A stretch of 64,000 nucleotides of DNA from Endomychus coccineus. Lineage: Eukaryota; Arthropoda; Insecta; Coleoptera; Endomychidae. The DNA is taken from NCBI GenBank assembly GCA_958510875.1, contig OY294068.1:76734633-76798632 (forward strand), written 5' to 3'. A program made the position numbers and the translations under genes. This document shows, piece by piece, positions 1 through 11,714 of the stretch. Numbering within the stretch: the stretch's first letter is position 1; each line of letters begins with the position of its first letter. The notes under the pieces are model-generated. The model did not search any database. It worked only from the letters and a program-made list of their open reading frames with translations, and had not been told where the DNA came from.

Positions 1-1699
1 CGATTCCGTTTTGAAACTGTTGTAACGAGCATCTTTAAGTTTATTATCATCTTAGCTTCATCTTACAAAAATAAGATATTGATAGTGTTATCTGTCTCTA
101 TCAGTAGATCGCACTCTTCCACTCTGCGGAAAAATACTATTTGACTATTCAAATACTAGATGAATGTACACAAACTATACCCGATTTCAAACGTTTGCGC
201 CATTTATGAACTGTCATATTGATTATCTGATATTTTGAATAGTAGAAATTTTTTCGAAGAATTTTCCGAAAATTTCAATTTCTAATACGTGTGCATGATT
301 GATCAAAAATAATTAATCATTTTTTCATTAATTAGTTTTTTCCGAGATTATTTGTTGTTCGTTTTTTTTACATACTATGAAAACATCAATCTTTCAGACA
401 ATGCAAGAAGTTCAAAATAACAGGAGTCGAATCTCCGGCCTATTCTTACATCCCCGCGCGTTCCAAAAAGTAGTATAATTAAAAATTCGCCAAGACGCCA
501 CTTTTGGCTCTAAGGAACCAATAAACTTATTGGCCTAAACAGTGCACCTCCCAGCTAATAATGTTTTTGTCATATTGTCATTGTTATAGGTTATGGTTGA
601 CAGGGAAATATGTGTTGTTGACAGCTCAAACAAATAATTTGTCAGTCTGAGGTTGGAAGAATTGTTGACTCAAGTGCACGTACCATGTCAATTTAATCAC
701 GATTATAGTTTTTTAGAATATAAACACTATTATGATTGTCAGTTTGAATATGGTGAAGTCTTGTTGTGTTCCCGTACAGTTTTAAGTTTTCTTTCTACTC
801 CGAAGGTTACTATTATGATAACGAGAATTAAGTTTCAATTAATAATTCCTTCTCCAGAATGAGGAACAAATCAAGAGGCGGCACGAATCCTTTGACTGAC
901 TCCTTGAGAAAATACGTATCTACAATTGTCAATATTAGAAAATAGATGACTCTAGTTATTCTTCAAATTACCAATTGATGCACATTATATTTTCTGAAGT
1001 TGATAAAATAACTATTATAAGTTAAACTTCTGATAATTATTTTATTTCAGTTCATAATGGATTTTCATCACGTAATGGGTGATTCTATTCAAATATTTAT
1101 TTTCTGTTTCGAATATTATTCCCTCTCCCTCTCTCTAATGTTGTCAATATTGATCCATTGATCCTCTAAGATTTTGCGTACCTGCCCTCTTTAGCTGAAT
1201 TCTGCTCTTCCGTCTTATTATTATTTTATACATGTCAAATATTTCTTAAGAGTTTAATTTCACATACCACACGAATAAAATTGTAGATATATCTATCATT
1301 TCATAGAATAACTATTCAATTCATAGAATATTCGATACATTGGATAATAGATACATATTTTATTTCATAAAATTCCACACAGCTGTTTCAAACTTGATTA
1401 GTTATTAGTAAGGCATTTCATATATACTATATACTTGTTACTTTATTCACAAAGGAACAATTACCCGGAACGATTACACCATTCACATATTCTCAGAAAA
1501 GTCTAAGAATGGGTCGGGCATGGACCGATTTACGACTTGCATATTCTTGGAAGGGAAGATTGGGAAAATTCCAGGGTAGGTTACAACCATGTTGACAACT
1601 TTTTATCAGTGTATATTATTGTTCGATATGATAAATAGTGTACAGTAGTTGTAGTATTCTAGAATTCTCGTTTTGTGTCCGGTTTTAGTGACTTTTAAA
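1..1699. other. AT-rich stretch without a recognisable gene
   Basis: I see no coding region with recognisable motifs. A 69-codon open frame at 653-862 lacks an ATG and resembles nothing I know. The sequence is AT-rich with short homopolymers. Confidence 0.5.
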
Positions 1700-2950
1700 A
1701 TGCCGAAGTGTAATTCATTATGAATTGAGTCCTACCCTGAAATCCTTATGAATGGCGATCGTATATCCTGCAAGGCCTGTTCCAAAATTGTAAGTACATT
1801 CATTTATTTTATTATTAAATTTTTTTTAATTTGTGAAATACAAACTTATTATTTTTTTTCTAAAATGATTCCTAACGAAAAAATCCAAATCCGATAAATC
1901 GGCACTCATTTCAGTCTGACCTTGATATAAGCAATATATTTTTATTGCAGATCAGATGCGAAAAGAAATTTCAAGTCGATCAACATGCCAGAACTCCTTC
2001 GCATGTCGCAAAAGTGCGGAAAATGAAATCAGTTTCTGTTCAGATATCACTAAGGGAGTCTATTGGGAATGGCATTGAAAAGAGCGATCAGAGTCTGTTT
2101 AATGAACATTTCTGACAAGCTTTAGTTGCTGCTATCATACTACTAAAAAAATTAAATAACGTACATTTTAAATCATTTTTGCAAAACTATTGCAATTTCA
2201 ATATACCCGATGAATTAACAATCAGGAAAAGTGCAGCTGAATCAGTTTGCAAGACAGTTAGTTGCAGATAATTATCTTTACATTATCATTGACGAAACTA
2301 CTGACGGCTGTGGCCGATATATGACGCATTTGATGATGAGCTCGAGGAAAATCATTTTTAATAGGTTCAAAGCAACTCGACAAAAAAAATAATTTAACTG
2401 TTACACGTTTCGTCCAAGATTCATTAACTAATGCATCAAAGCACCTTTGGAGGTGCAACTTTATAGAGGTAACTTACCAGGAATTCCTTTACCACCACAA
2501 CCAATTATCACCAGGTGGAGAACTTGGTTGAATGCTGCTATTTCTTAGGAGGAATATTTTGATAATTTGAAAGGAATTATCTTAGATGTTCTTGATACTT
2601 CTCAATGTGTTTTGAGATCTCAGGAATTATTAAGAAATAATGCAGTCGCTCAACAGTTAGTTTATTCAACATCAAATTATAGTTTTATTACAAACTCAAT
2701 ACTAGCTCTAGAAAAAAGGTCTAGATCATCACTTGTCGAAACTATAGAAATTATAAAAGACTTTTCAGAGGAATCTGGAAATGTGCAAGGAACTTTGGGA
2801 AGTAGGGTTCTCGGAAAGCTAGAGAACGAGATACAAAAAATGTAGGCTATAAATATCTAACAAATATATCTAAAATATTTCTCGGTGAAATGATATCAGA
2901 CGATTTTGATCAGCATTTGGAGTGAGTACAATATATTGCACAAATTAAAA
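1700..2950 (+). pseudogene. Decayed hAT-like transposase with BED-type zinc finger
   Basis: A degraded plus-strand coding region. It opens at ATG 1700 with a Cys-rich start (ISCKACSK), followed by a plausible intron (donor GTAAGTAC near 1790, acceptor TTGCAG near 1950). After the intron comes a paired Cys/His segment ending QHARTPSHVAKVRK. Together these resemble the N-terminal finger of insect hAT-derived or CGG-binding-like proteins. Near 2285 the frame reads IDETTD, a motif typical of these transposases. From 2460 it contains TRWRTWLNAA, and the last open stretch (2567-2845) continues the family-like helical region. Several stops and frameshifts separate the pieces, so no protein can be made. 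I identified no terminal inverted repeats. The hAT superfamily call is inferred from motif order; the fact of decay is directly visible. Confidence 0.55.
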
Positions 2951-4244
2951 TATTGTCCCATAAGATGTAGGATGCAGTTTTTCGCTGTATATTTCAACTG
3001 ATAAAAGACATTCCTTCTTGACTGAAAATTTTTTTAAATATATAATAATAAATTCCTTCCATATTGTGATGGAGTAATTGTAATTTTTTATTTCAAATGT
3101 CAAATTCTAGGCTAAATTGGACATCGTAATTTATTGTATGCAATTTGATGTAATAAAAATGTCGTTTTCTTCATATTTAATATGTCCTGTTCTTCAGAAA
3201 AATTAGTATTCGACAATTTTTCTAGGGAGAAACGATTTTGCATAATTCAACAAGAAAAATGAGACGTATTTACTTTCACATTTTTCTATTATGTTTGCAT
3301 ATGTTAAAAAAATATGTGCATATTTTGAGCTTTTTTAAGAAAATATGTACATATTTTCATCAAAGGCTACCATATATGAGCGCCTATATTGACATTTTTT
3401 GCCTACATAAATTCCGCGTTTTAGTTATTGTTATTAGTAATAGAGATGAAATGTGAACCATAGAATAGGTAATTCATAAAATAATCATACTTATTTATAT
3501 TTGTAAATGATAGAATGTTATCTTAGGTATTTATTTAGCTAGATTTAATCCTTTTCAAGTAAATCAATTTGATAATTATCCATATATTATTCTTTCACAC
3601 ATAGCCGATACAATGTTTACTGCAGTTTTAATTATATTTCAAAAAACACGTCGGCTGCAAACGCATTAATCAAAGTCATTCTTTTCTGACTTACACGGAA
3701 ACACAAATTAACATAACATTTTTTGATAAAGATATAAATAAAATATCAAAAAGAGAGAATCTTATTTAATTTTGAGTAGTAATAAAAAAACAATATACCA
3801 GGAAAACCATTGATCATAACATTCATAACTTACATGACCTCATTTTTCAAATTTTAACTATTGATTTCTGAAGGTTGAATGTGTTATTGTCATAGGCACG
3901 GTGTTTCCGTTTTCTCGTTCTGAAATTTTTGTATTATTATGGCAACCGTGTTTTCCTACTTATAAATATATATGATTTTCTCCATTTTGTCGATCATAAT
4001 TGCGGTTAAAGATGGGACATATGAAAATAATGAGTGTCTTTATTGAAACATTCTGCTCTGAAGCACCATTACGCCACTCTTAATCTTCCAGTATACGAAA
4101 AAATGTTCATTCAGTATAACTAAAGTATGAAGTGTTTCAAGATCAAATTAGAAATCTTCATTTGTTTCGAAAATAATGAAGAAAAGAAAGTAATAATTCT
4201 TCAATTCTAACCTGAGGCAAGTTTTTCCCGGGGCTAAAATAAAA
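2951..4244. other. Intergenic, no gene seen
   Basis: AT-rich sequence. A short repeated phrase AAATATGT(G/A)CATATTTT occurs twice near 3310-3360. I see no coding potential or RNA gene. Confidence 0.45.
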
Positions 4245-4830
4245 CTTTTCTTCTCAAGAGACGTCTGCAGAGCATATCACAATCGTGTTCTATTGGATTC
4301 AAATCTGGCCACAGCAAAATGTTGATGTCATTATCTTTAAAGAACTCAAGCACTACCCCACCCATATGTGAACGCGCTTTGTCATGCATGTATGGAGCTT
4401 ATACATACATATTGATGAATATTATCACGATGAGAAATTGTATTCAAATTGCTCTCCACAGAAACGAGATGTGCTCTTCAACCGAAATTGATACTACCCC
4501 ACATCTTCACAGTTCCACCGTCGTAAGGATGCATTTCCTGCGCAGCTGCTAGATGTTCTGCATTTCCGGGTCGTGTTCAAATACTCGTTCTTTTTGTGTC
4601 AGGATGCAAACCGAACCAAGCTTTGTCCGAGAATAAAGCTGAGGTCCAATATTCTCATCGCTAGTTCACGTGTTTGCGTCCTTTGAATAATATGTGGAAG
4701 AAAGTCGTTGATTGAAACATTAAGTTGGGCATGTCGATTTTCAACTGTCTACTTCCAGTCATACGAAATACAAGCGAACTGCTCAATCACCATTCGCTAT
4801 TTTGCATATCACTATTTGGTTAAGCAATTG
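4245..4830 (-). pseudogene. Tc1-family transposase relic
   Basis: Read on the minus strand, about 580 bp encode pieces of a Tc1-type DDE transposase in the expected order. These are FSDKAWFGLHPDTK (around the second catalytic Asp), then PGNAEHLAAAQEMHPY, then VKMWGSINFG, then SVESNLNTISHRDN, and finally the region before the third acidic residue, where the NPIEH-like segment survives in a shifted frame. Several in-frame stops (for example after INFG) and frameshifts show it is dead. The N-terminal helix-turn-helix part and terminal repeats were not found. Only the catalytic core remains, so this looks like an old truncated copy. Confidence 0.75.
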
Positions 4831-6243
4831 TCAGCATTATGAAGTTAACTCTCGTATATTACGAAACTATAAAAATATCTCTTTCTCTCCATTTCCAGAT
4901 TGTACAACGATATAGTATAAATTCAGATCAAATACCTTTAATTATGTACCAGACAGGAAATTATTACGAGTTGTCATTCTTCAAACCACAAACATCTTGA
5001 CGCCCTTCGAGAAATCTTGAACCGAACGATTGAAAACTTTATGTCAGTAGATAGTCGAATGTTATTTTCGTTTTACATTCAATCTCTTAGTACCTCATTG
5101 TGATGAATCACTCTTCAGAGTAGCATAATTTATACACCGAACATGAATGAAATTTCTTTAAAAAATTTGTGGAATGAACGGAATTGTATGAAAAATACAA
5201 CAACTGTATAATATTTTTCGAGTTGAATATTAAGCGCAAGAACTAGTGAATAGAATCATTAATGAATTACTTTTTAGAAAGTATGTTAATTTGAAAGTCA
5301 GGAGCTCGAAAATACAGCTTTACGCCGTTTAACTGTCAGAAAGTCTTATTATTATTGATGATAATATACCTTGCTCACAAGTAAACCTGACCGGAAGGGT
5401 GAAGCTAGGAATTGTTAGAGTCGGAGTGGAATTCTTAGAATTCTACGTTATCACAGTCCCGACTCAAACGAAGTTGATGAAGGATGTTGCTTTGTTGTAA
5501 GTTTCTCCTTTTTCTCCCCTATTTGTGTATATAGCTTTTTCTAGAACGTTCCTTTGCTGAGCTTTCCTTTTTTCAATCCGTTTTGGGTATTTTTCTCTTC
5601 TTTCTGCTATGTTCACCTCCTTTTCTATTTTCCTCATGTTTTGCTTCTAGTAATCATTCCTGATAAATTTAGAACAGCTGCCAATGTTGATGACTCCGTC
5701 TTGCGACTTCGTACTGGTTGATACAGGATGGAATCTAGCATTTTACTTGTGACTTCCATAACGATAGAATTTTGGGAAGTTCTAGACCACACGTTTTTTA
5801 GACGCCATTTGAAGGTAGAGTAACAAGAACATTTTAACGAACCTTATTGAGCAGTTCCAGCAAGATTTAACATATAAAAATAAATACGATTATTCAGTTA
5901 GTACAATACCAAAAGAATATTTCACTTAGGTATTTTTAGGGATATTTACTTCGAAATTAGTAAATGTAAATGATCACAAGCAAAACTGAAACACTGATAT
6001 AGATACTTAGAATCGGAAATGATGAATATACTACGTAAAATAGGAAATACTTAAGATTTTATATCGCGATATTTGAAATGAACCTTAAATCGACCAAAAA
6101 AACATGAAAGTAAAAGTGTGTTCTCTAATAAACAATTTGTTGTACTTAAGCAATAAGCAAACTAATAAATTGTTCATTTTCTGAAAACGAAAACAAAAGG
6201 TAGATTTGTTGTTGGGTCAAAATTAATAAATTGTTATTTCAAC
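4831..6243. other. Intergenic, no gene seen
   Basis: AT-rich, with no open frame of interest and no recognisable repeat. Confidence 0.45.
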
Positions 6244-7187
6244 ATTGTTTTCGTAGAATGCATATTTTCCAAGTCATAGCCGGTTGAAATTTTCCATGGG
6301 TCAAGTAAAAATTTCAGAAACGGGTAGCCGATCGACTTCGAAATATTTGTACCATATGACTTTTTCATGAGAAAATGTTTGCTCAAAACGCTTTTCCCGA
6401 ATAGTTCAAGGAAAACTTAAAAAAAAAATATGGATTGATCGAAATGAAAAATGTCCGAAAATAGTAAATATGTGAAAAATCTAAAAAATTCGAGTGATGT
6501 AAAAATTACGTATTCTTCAGTTTTTTTCGAAAACGCTTATTTTGAGAAATATCGACACTCTTCTGGGAGCGTGCGGGAAAATGCTTATGATGCTATCTAG
6601 GTAGGTACTGCTGAAATGCCATGCAGTTTGATTCCTTAAAGTCACAGTAACGTCCGGAAATATTAATTTGGTGTGAACAATACATTCACAAGTAAATTGT
6701 ACATTGTATGAATAAGAAACAAATGAAATATTTGAATTTGTTTGTTTCAAATAAGCACTTTTTGCTATATTCATATTATATCAGTTAAGGCCGTTTAAAT
6801 ATTCCGATGGGTAGGGAAAAGTTGGCCGAACAGAGTTTCCGATAGACTCAAAACCACGTTTTCCTTATGTTATGAAAATACATGACTTTTTTATGAGAAC
6901 ATGTTTTTTTGGAAATGCAAATAATTCGAGTTATGAACGGAAGATTCCAAAAAATATGATGGATTGTTCGAAATGAAAAATCTCAAGAAATTCAAGTGAC
7001 GAGTTGAAAGTTACGTATCAAATTCGTATATTTTCTGAGGAAGCGCCAAGAATTTGATATGTCTCTTGCATAAAAACATACGAGTATACTCAAATCGATA
7101 AGATACCCGGTTCTGAAAATTTCTCTATACCCATGGAAAATTTAAACTGACTCTAACTCGGAAAATATGCAATTTCCGAAAACAAGG
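6244..7187. mobile_element. Non-autonomous element with ~85-bp terminal inverted repeats
   Basis: The left end (attgttttcg...gcatattttcc...ttttccatgggt) reappears inverted at the right end, where 7105-7187 reads in reverse complement ccttgttttcgg...gcatattttccg...ttttccatgggt. The interior contains two diverged direct repeats (about 6330-6530 and 6840-7020), recognisable by CATGACTTTTT(C/T)ATGAGAA and GAAATGAAAAAT. No coding region lies inside. The architecture suggests a MITE-like DNA element. It abuts the 3' end of the LINE that follows. Confidence 0.6.
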
Positions 7188-7605
7188 TTGTGAGAATAAG
7201 TTTATCTCATTTATTCATTTATTTAATTACACAACTGGAGGAATCCATTGGAGAGTTCAGGAGTACATATAATATAATTACAGAGTAGGAATTGAAATTA
7301 ACTAATATACACAGCTCTACAATCCAACATGGTAAATTCAGCCTTGATAGAATCACAGGACAGTCAACCATGATATGAATGATCTTATGAAGGAATAAAA
7401 TACCATGAATTTTCCTACGCTTATATTAGTCCAGGCAACAGAATCTATCTGATAGAGCCTGGTAGGAAAGTCCAATAGATGGATAATTACCTTCAGTTTT
7501 GGAAGCTAAATATCTTAAGAATCGTCGATTCACGCGGTCTATTTTGTTTACAAATATTTCATAATGGGGGTTTCATACAATTGAAGCATATTCGAGCTTA
7601 GAACG

Positions 7606-7774
7606 TGTAATATATGTATGTTGCCTACATATTACTATGTCTATGGATAGGAATAATCCTATGTTGTTTTGGAATGTACATAAGTACAGTACTGTATGAA
7701 AGTTAATAAAGGTTGGTTACAGTGAATCGTTTCAGTCCTTTATTCATATAGTAATTGCATTGAAATACAGTGCA
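7606..7774 (+). repeat. 5' LTR
   Basis: 169 bp starting TGTAATATATG and ending ACAGTGCA. It is nearly identical to the 3' LTR, differing mainly by a missing 3-bp ACT near the middle (TATGTCTATGG versus TATGTACTCTATGG) and in the first few bases. It contains a possible AATAAAGG poly(A) signal. The high identity suggests a fairly recent insertion. Confidence 0.88.
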
Positions 7775-8016
7775 TAAATTGGCGACGAAGGTAAAATACA
7801 CAAGGAAGGTGTCCGGTAAAGTGTTGGTGAGTAAGGACAAGGTGTGTGAATTCGTACAATTTATTGTCAGCGAAGTAAAGAAAAGTAAGGTTACCAATTA
7901 AACGTGTCTGGTATTATAAGAGCGGGAATTGGAACTAAGTTGTTCTATGCAATAAGGTTCATAGAATAAGTCAAGTTGTTGACAGTATAGTTTTGTTCGG
8001 TGGTAAAGAGCAAATT

Positions 8017-10503
8017 ATGACAATGATTGGAAGAATGGCAGAATTTAACCCTGAAAATGAGGATGTAGAATCTTATGTAGAAAGAATGGATCAATTCTTT
8101 ATAGTGAATGCGGTCGAAGAAAACAAAAAGGTACCTCTTTTCATTACATTGATTGGGTCTGCAGTATATGGTAAATTAAAGCATTTGATATCGCCAGCTA
8201 TGCCAAGTAGTGAAACTTATCAAGAGTTAGTTTCAGTTTTACAGCAGCACTACAAGCCAAAATTGTATATAATTGCAGAACGTTTCAAGTTCTACAAACA
8301 GGATCAGCAACCAGGTCAGTCAATAAGTGAATATGTGGTTATATTGAAAGAGCTTGCTAACAGATGCAAATTTGAACTTTTTTTGGATAGTGCGTTAAGG
8401 GACAAATTCGTGTGTGGCGTAAGTTCATCTGAAATTCAACAAAGATTACTGGAAGCAGGGGAAATGACTACTTTTGGAAGAGCGATTGAAATAGCATGTA
8501 GCATGGAGTTAACAACTCAGCAGGTCAAGTATATGCAGCCAAGTTCTAATGTAAACAAAGTTAAATCAAAGTTCCAAAGTAAGTACAATAGTCCAAACAA
8601 TAACAGTTCTAGTACCTTCAAAGAAGATAGTTTCAAGCGTAGGTGCAGAAGGTGTGGGAAGCAGCATGAAGAAACAAGTTGTCCAGCTAGGTTTTGGAAT
8701 TGTTTTTTATGTAAACAAAAAGGACATGCAAAGGAAGTATGTAGAAAATGGAGAGTAAAGAAGTATAAACCTGTAAATGAAGTTAAACCTGATGTGGAAG
8801 ATGGTGAATTAGAATATTTCACAGATACCGAAATAGATTCAGAACAATCGGGAGAATTGGATTTACAGATAGGTAATGTTAAAGTTGATTCAATTTTTAA
8901 ATTGGGGATGCATTCAACGAAGGTATCAATTAATGGGAAATTAATTGACATGGAAGTTGATACAGGGGCCTCAGTAAGTTTAATCAGCAAACCTATGTAT
9001 AACAAAAATTTCTCAAATGTTACACTAAGGAGGTCTTTGGTTAGGTTGAAAACAGTAAATGGAAGTCCTTTGAAGGTGTTAGGTGAAATTGACGTTGATG
9101 TATTGAATAAAAATGAAAAAATGTCTTTACCGTTAGTTGTATGTGAAGATGAAATGTCTTTTCCATTATTAGGTAGGCCATGGTTAGACCAGATTATGCC
9201 AGGTTGGCGAGAAAAGTTGCAAGTATCATTTGATACTATATCAATTGTTAAAGATAACTTATCTAGTTTTCAAAAGGAATTAGTAAAACAATTTCCTTAT
9301 AGTTTTGATTCAAATGGTCAGGATAAAATTGTAGGTTTTCAGGCGAATTTACATTTAAAAGAGAATGTTGTGCCAGTATTTAAAAAAGCCTATGATATAC
9401 CTTATAAATTACAGGATGATGTAAGAAGAGAGTTGTTACGTTTAGAAGATAACAAAATTATAGAACGTGTATCAACAGCTGAATGGGCGTCACCTTTGGT
9501 TGTTGTACCAAAAAATAAAGGAGGCATACGTGTTTTTTTGAAGGTGAAACAAAACAATATATTGGTGTTAGTTGATGTCTTTTCAAACTGGATTGAAGCA
9601 TGGTTGATAAGAAATCCAAATGCTGAAAGTGTAATAGACAAATTACGGTCTTGTTTTATTACTTTTGGATTACCCATAGAAATTGTATCTGATAATGGTC
9701 AACCTTTTAGTTCTCAAGAATTTGCAAGATTCTGCAGTGTTAATGGTATTATTCAAACTAAGAGTCCACCTTATCATTCACCATCAAATGGAATAGCAGA
9801 AAAAGCTGTGCAAATAGTTGAACAGAAGTTGAAAAAACAATATTATGATCATGAAAAGATGGGAAAATCTTTGGATATCAAACTGATATTATATATTATA
9901 TTGTTCAGTCATAGAAATTCTCCGAATACTAAAAATCAAAAAACTCCAGCTGATCTGATGTTATCATATTTACCAAAAACTCGTTTAACAGGGATTAAGC
10001 CAGAATTCGCGTGTTTAAAACATAGAGAGCAAAACATATGTGTTTCAAATTTTCAAGAAAATCAGGAAGTACTAATTAAAGTTTTTCAAGCCGGAAGAGA
10101 AAAATGGGCAAGAGGACTAGTGGTTAAAAGATGTAGTAAGGTTACATATTTAGTAAGATCTAGAGAAAACAACAATATAAGATTATATCATATAGATCAA
10201 ATTAGAAGAAATTCGTTAACGGAAAATAACGTTAATTCAGACAATAATATAAGTCAAGGAATAGGTAAAAATAAAAATGAGATGGAAATTCCAAGTGCTT
10301 TGAGAGATGAAATGAACAAAGAACAATCTACAAATAAAAGTGATTTAAGTAATGAGAGTGAAATCAAAAATGGACCAGATGTGATCGGTAGTGATACAGT
10401 GCGCGAAAATGTTCGTGTAAATCAGAACGTTACTCCGAATCGGGAACCAATACCAAGACGTTCAAATCGGGTAGTGAAAAAACCAGAACGGTTGAATCTT
10501 TAA
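8017..10503 (+). CDS. Gag-Pol ORF with in-frame deletion of RT/RNase H
   Basis: A single long open frame (828 codons from the first ATG at 8017; the frame is open 8 codons further upstream). The order is a Gag domain, then two Cys-rich knuckles around 8644-8750 (CRRCGKQHEETSC and CFLCKQKGHAKEVC), then an aspartic protease with catalytic DTGA (MEVDTGASVSLI) near 8950. The first part of reverse transcriptase follows (WASPLVVVPKNKGGIRV, near 9485-9535). The frame then jumps straight to the integrase core: LVDVFSNWIEAW holds the first catalytic Asp and VSDNGQPFS the second, with the glutamate region after SPSNGIAEKA. The RT YxDD box, RNase H and the integrase zinc domain are absent, yet the frame stays open. 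It is therefore non-autonomous for reverse transcription, but could still make Gag and protease. Confidence 0.88.
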   Translation: MTMIGRMAEFNPENEDVESYVERMDQFFIVNAVEENKKVPLFITLIGSAVYGKLKHLISPAMPSSETYQELVSVLQQHYKPKLYIIAERFKFYKQDQQPGQSISEYVVILKELANRCKFELFLDSALRDKFVCGVSSSEIQQRLLEAGEMTTFGRAIEIACSMELTTQQVKYMQPSSNVNKVKSKFQSKYNSPNNNSSSTFKEDSFKRRCRRCGKQHEETSCPARFWNCFLCKQKGHAKEVCRKWRVKKYKPVNEVKPDVEDGELEYFTDTEIDSEQSGELDLQIGNVKVDSIFKLGMHSTKVSINGKLIDMEVDTGASVSLISKPMYNKNFSNVTLRRSLVRLKTVNGSPLKVLGEIDVDVLNKNEKMSLPLVVCEDEMSFPLLGRPWLDQIMPGWREKLQVSFDTISIVKDNLSSFQKELVKQFPYSFDSNGQDKIVGFQANLHLKENVVPVFKKAYDIPYKLQDDVRRELLRLEDNKIIERVSTAEWASPLVVVPKNKGGIRVFLKVKQNNILVLVDVFSNWIEAWLIRNPNAESVIDKLRSCFITFGLPIEIVSDNGQPFSSQEFARFCSVNGIIQTKSPPYHSPSNGIAEKAVQIVEQKLKKQYYDHEKMGKSLDIKLILYIILFSHRNSPNTKNQKTPADLMLSYLPKTRLTGIKPEFACLKHREQNICVSNFQENQEVLIKVFQAGREKWARGLVVKRCSKVTYLVRSRENNNIRLYHIDQIRRNSLTENNVNSDNNISQGIGKNKNEMEIPSALRDEMNKEQSTNKSDLSNESEIKNGPDVIGSDTVRENVRVNQNVTPNREPIPRRSNRVVKKPERLNL

Positions 10504-10514
10504 GAAGAACATGT

Positions 10515-11714
10515 AGTTGTATTGTTGTAGTTTTTGTTATTGTATTCAATAATATGAAGTAAGGGGAGAATACAATATATGTATGTTGCCTACATATTAC
10601 TATGTACTCTATGGTTAGGAATAATCCTATGTTGTTTTGGAATGTACATAAGTACAGTACTGTATGAAAGTTAATAAAGGTTGGTTACAGTGAATCGTTT
10701 CAGTCCTTTATTCATATAGTAATTGCATTGAAATACAGTGCAGAACGAACAGATGTATATTATTGTTATTGAATCAATATTATTAAATAGGCGGTAATTC
10801 CGGATGATAAAGCACAGTATACTGTAGGTGCCACAAACAATTTATTCAATGTGAGACGCAAATGACAATATCACGATGAACAAAACTCCCAAGTCTCTGA
10901 AACTATAGGAACGAGCAAGAGATGTGTCAACAAATTTGTAATTGTAAATACGTAATTTTCTTGGTGAAAGTCATCACAGTGTACTCACTTATACTAAGCT
11001 CCAGGTAGTCGAGGAAATATAGACGAAAAATCGCCAAAATCTCTGAAAAAAATGTTAGTCAATGGAATTTAATGAATGAGGCATAAATCGGCGTGGAATT
11101 ATGTCTAAAAATGGAGTTGTATTGTTGTAGTTTTTGTTATTGTATTCAATAATATTAAGTAAGGGGAGAATACAATATATATATGTTGCCTACATATTAC
11201 TATGTACTCTATGGTTAGGAATAATCCTATGTTGTTTTGGAATGTACATAAGTACAGTACTGTATGAAAGTTAATAAAGGTTGGTTACAGTGAATCGTTT
11301 CAGTCCTTTATTCATATAGTAATTGCATTGAAATACAGTGCAGAACGAACAGATGTATATTATTGTTATTGAATCAATATTATTAAATAGGCGGTAATTC
11401 CGGATGATAAAGCACAGTATACTGTAGGTGCCACAAACAATTTATTCAATGTGAGACGCAAATGACAATATCACGATGAACAAAACTCCCAAGTCTCTGA
11501 AACTATAGGAACGAGCAAGAGATGTGTCAACAAATTTGTAATTGTAAATACGTAATTTTCTTGGTGAAAGTCATCACAGTGTACTCACTTATACTAAGCT
11601 CCAGGTAGTCGAGGAAATATAGACGAAAAATCGCCAAAATCTCTGAAAAAAATGTTAGTCAACGGAATTTAATGAATGAGGCATAAATCGGCGTGGAATT
11701 ATGTCTAAAAAAAG
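10515..11714. repeat. 600-bp tandem duplication covering LTR end, LINE and fold-back junctions
   Basis: Positions 10515-11114 are repeated at 11115-11714 with only a handful of differences (for example AATATGAAG versus AATATTAAG, and GTCAATGG versus GTCAACGG). Each unit holds the last bases of the LTR element's internal region, its purine tract, a full LTR, the flanking LINE fragment and the left end of the fold-back element. The duplication therefore happened after both insertions. Confidence 0.93.
10571..10742 (+). repeat. 3' LTR
   Basis: 172-bp counterpart of the 5' LTR, ending ACAGTGCA and followed by the target duplication GAACG. Its first bases read TACAATATATG instead of TGTAATATATG. 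A third copy lies at 11171-11342 as part of the downstream 600-bp tandem duplication. Confidence 0.88.

Larger units (their letters stand above)
7606..10742 (+). mobile_element. Ty3/gypsy-type LTR retrotransposon with internal pol deletion
   Basis: The element is bounded by two LTRs and flanked by a perfect 5-bp target duplication, GAACG (7601-7605 and 10743-10747). A purine-rich tract AAGGGGAGAA (10561-10570) directly precedes the 3' LTR, and TAAATTGGCGACGAAGG after the 5' LTR is the likely tRNA primer site. At 3.1 kb it is much shorter than an intact gypsy element (about 5 kb or more), because most of reverse transcriptase, all of RNase H and the start of integrase are missing. It inserted into a minus-strand LINE. 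Confidence 0.9.
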
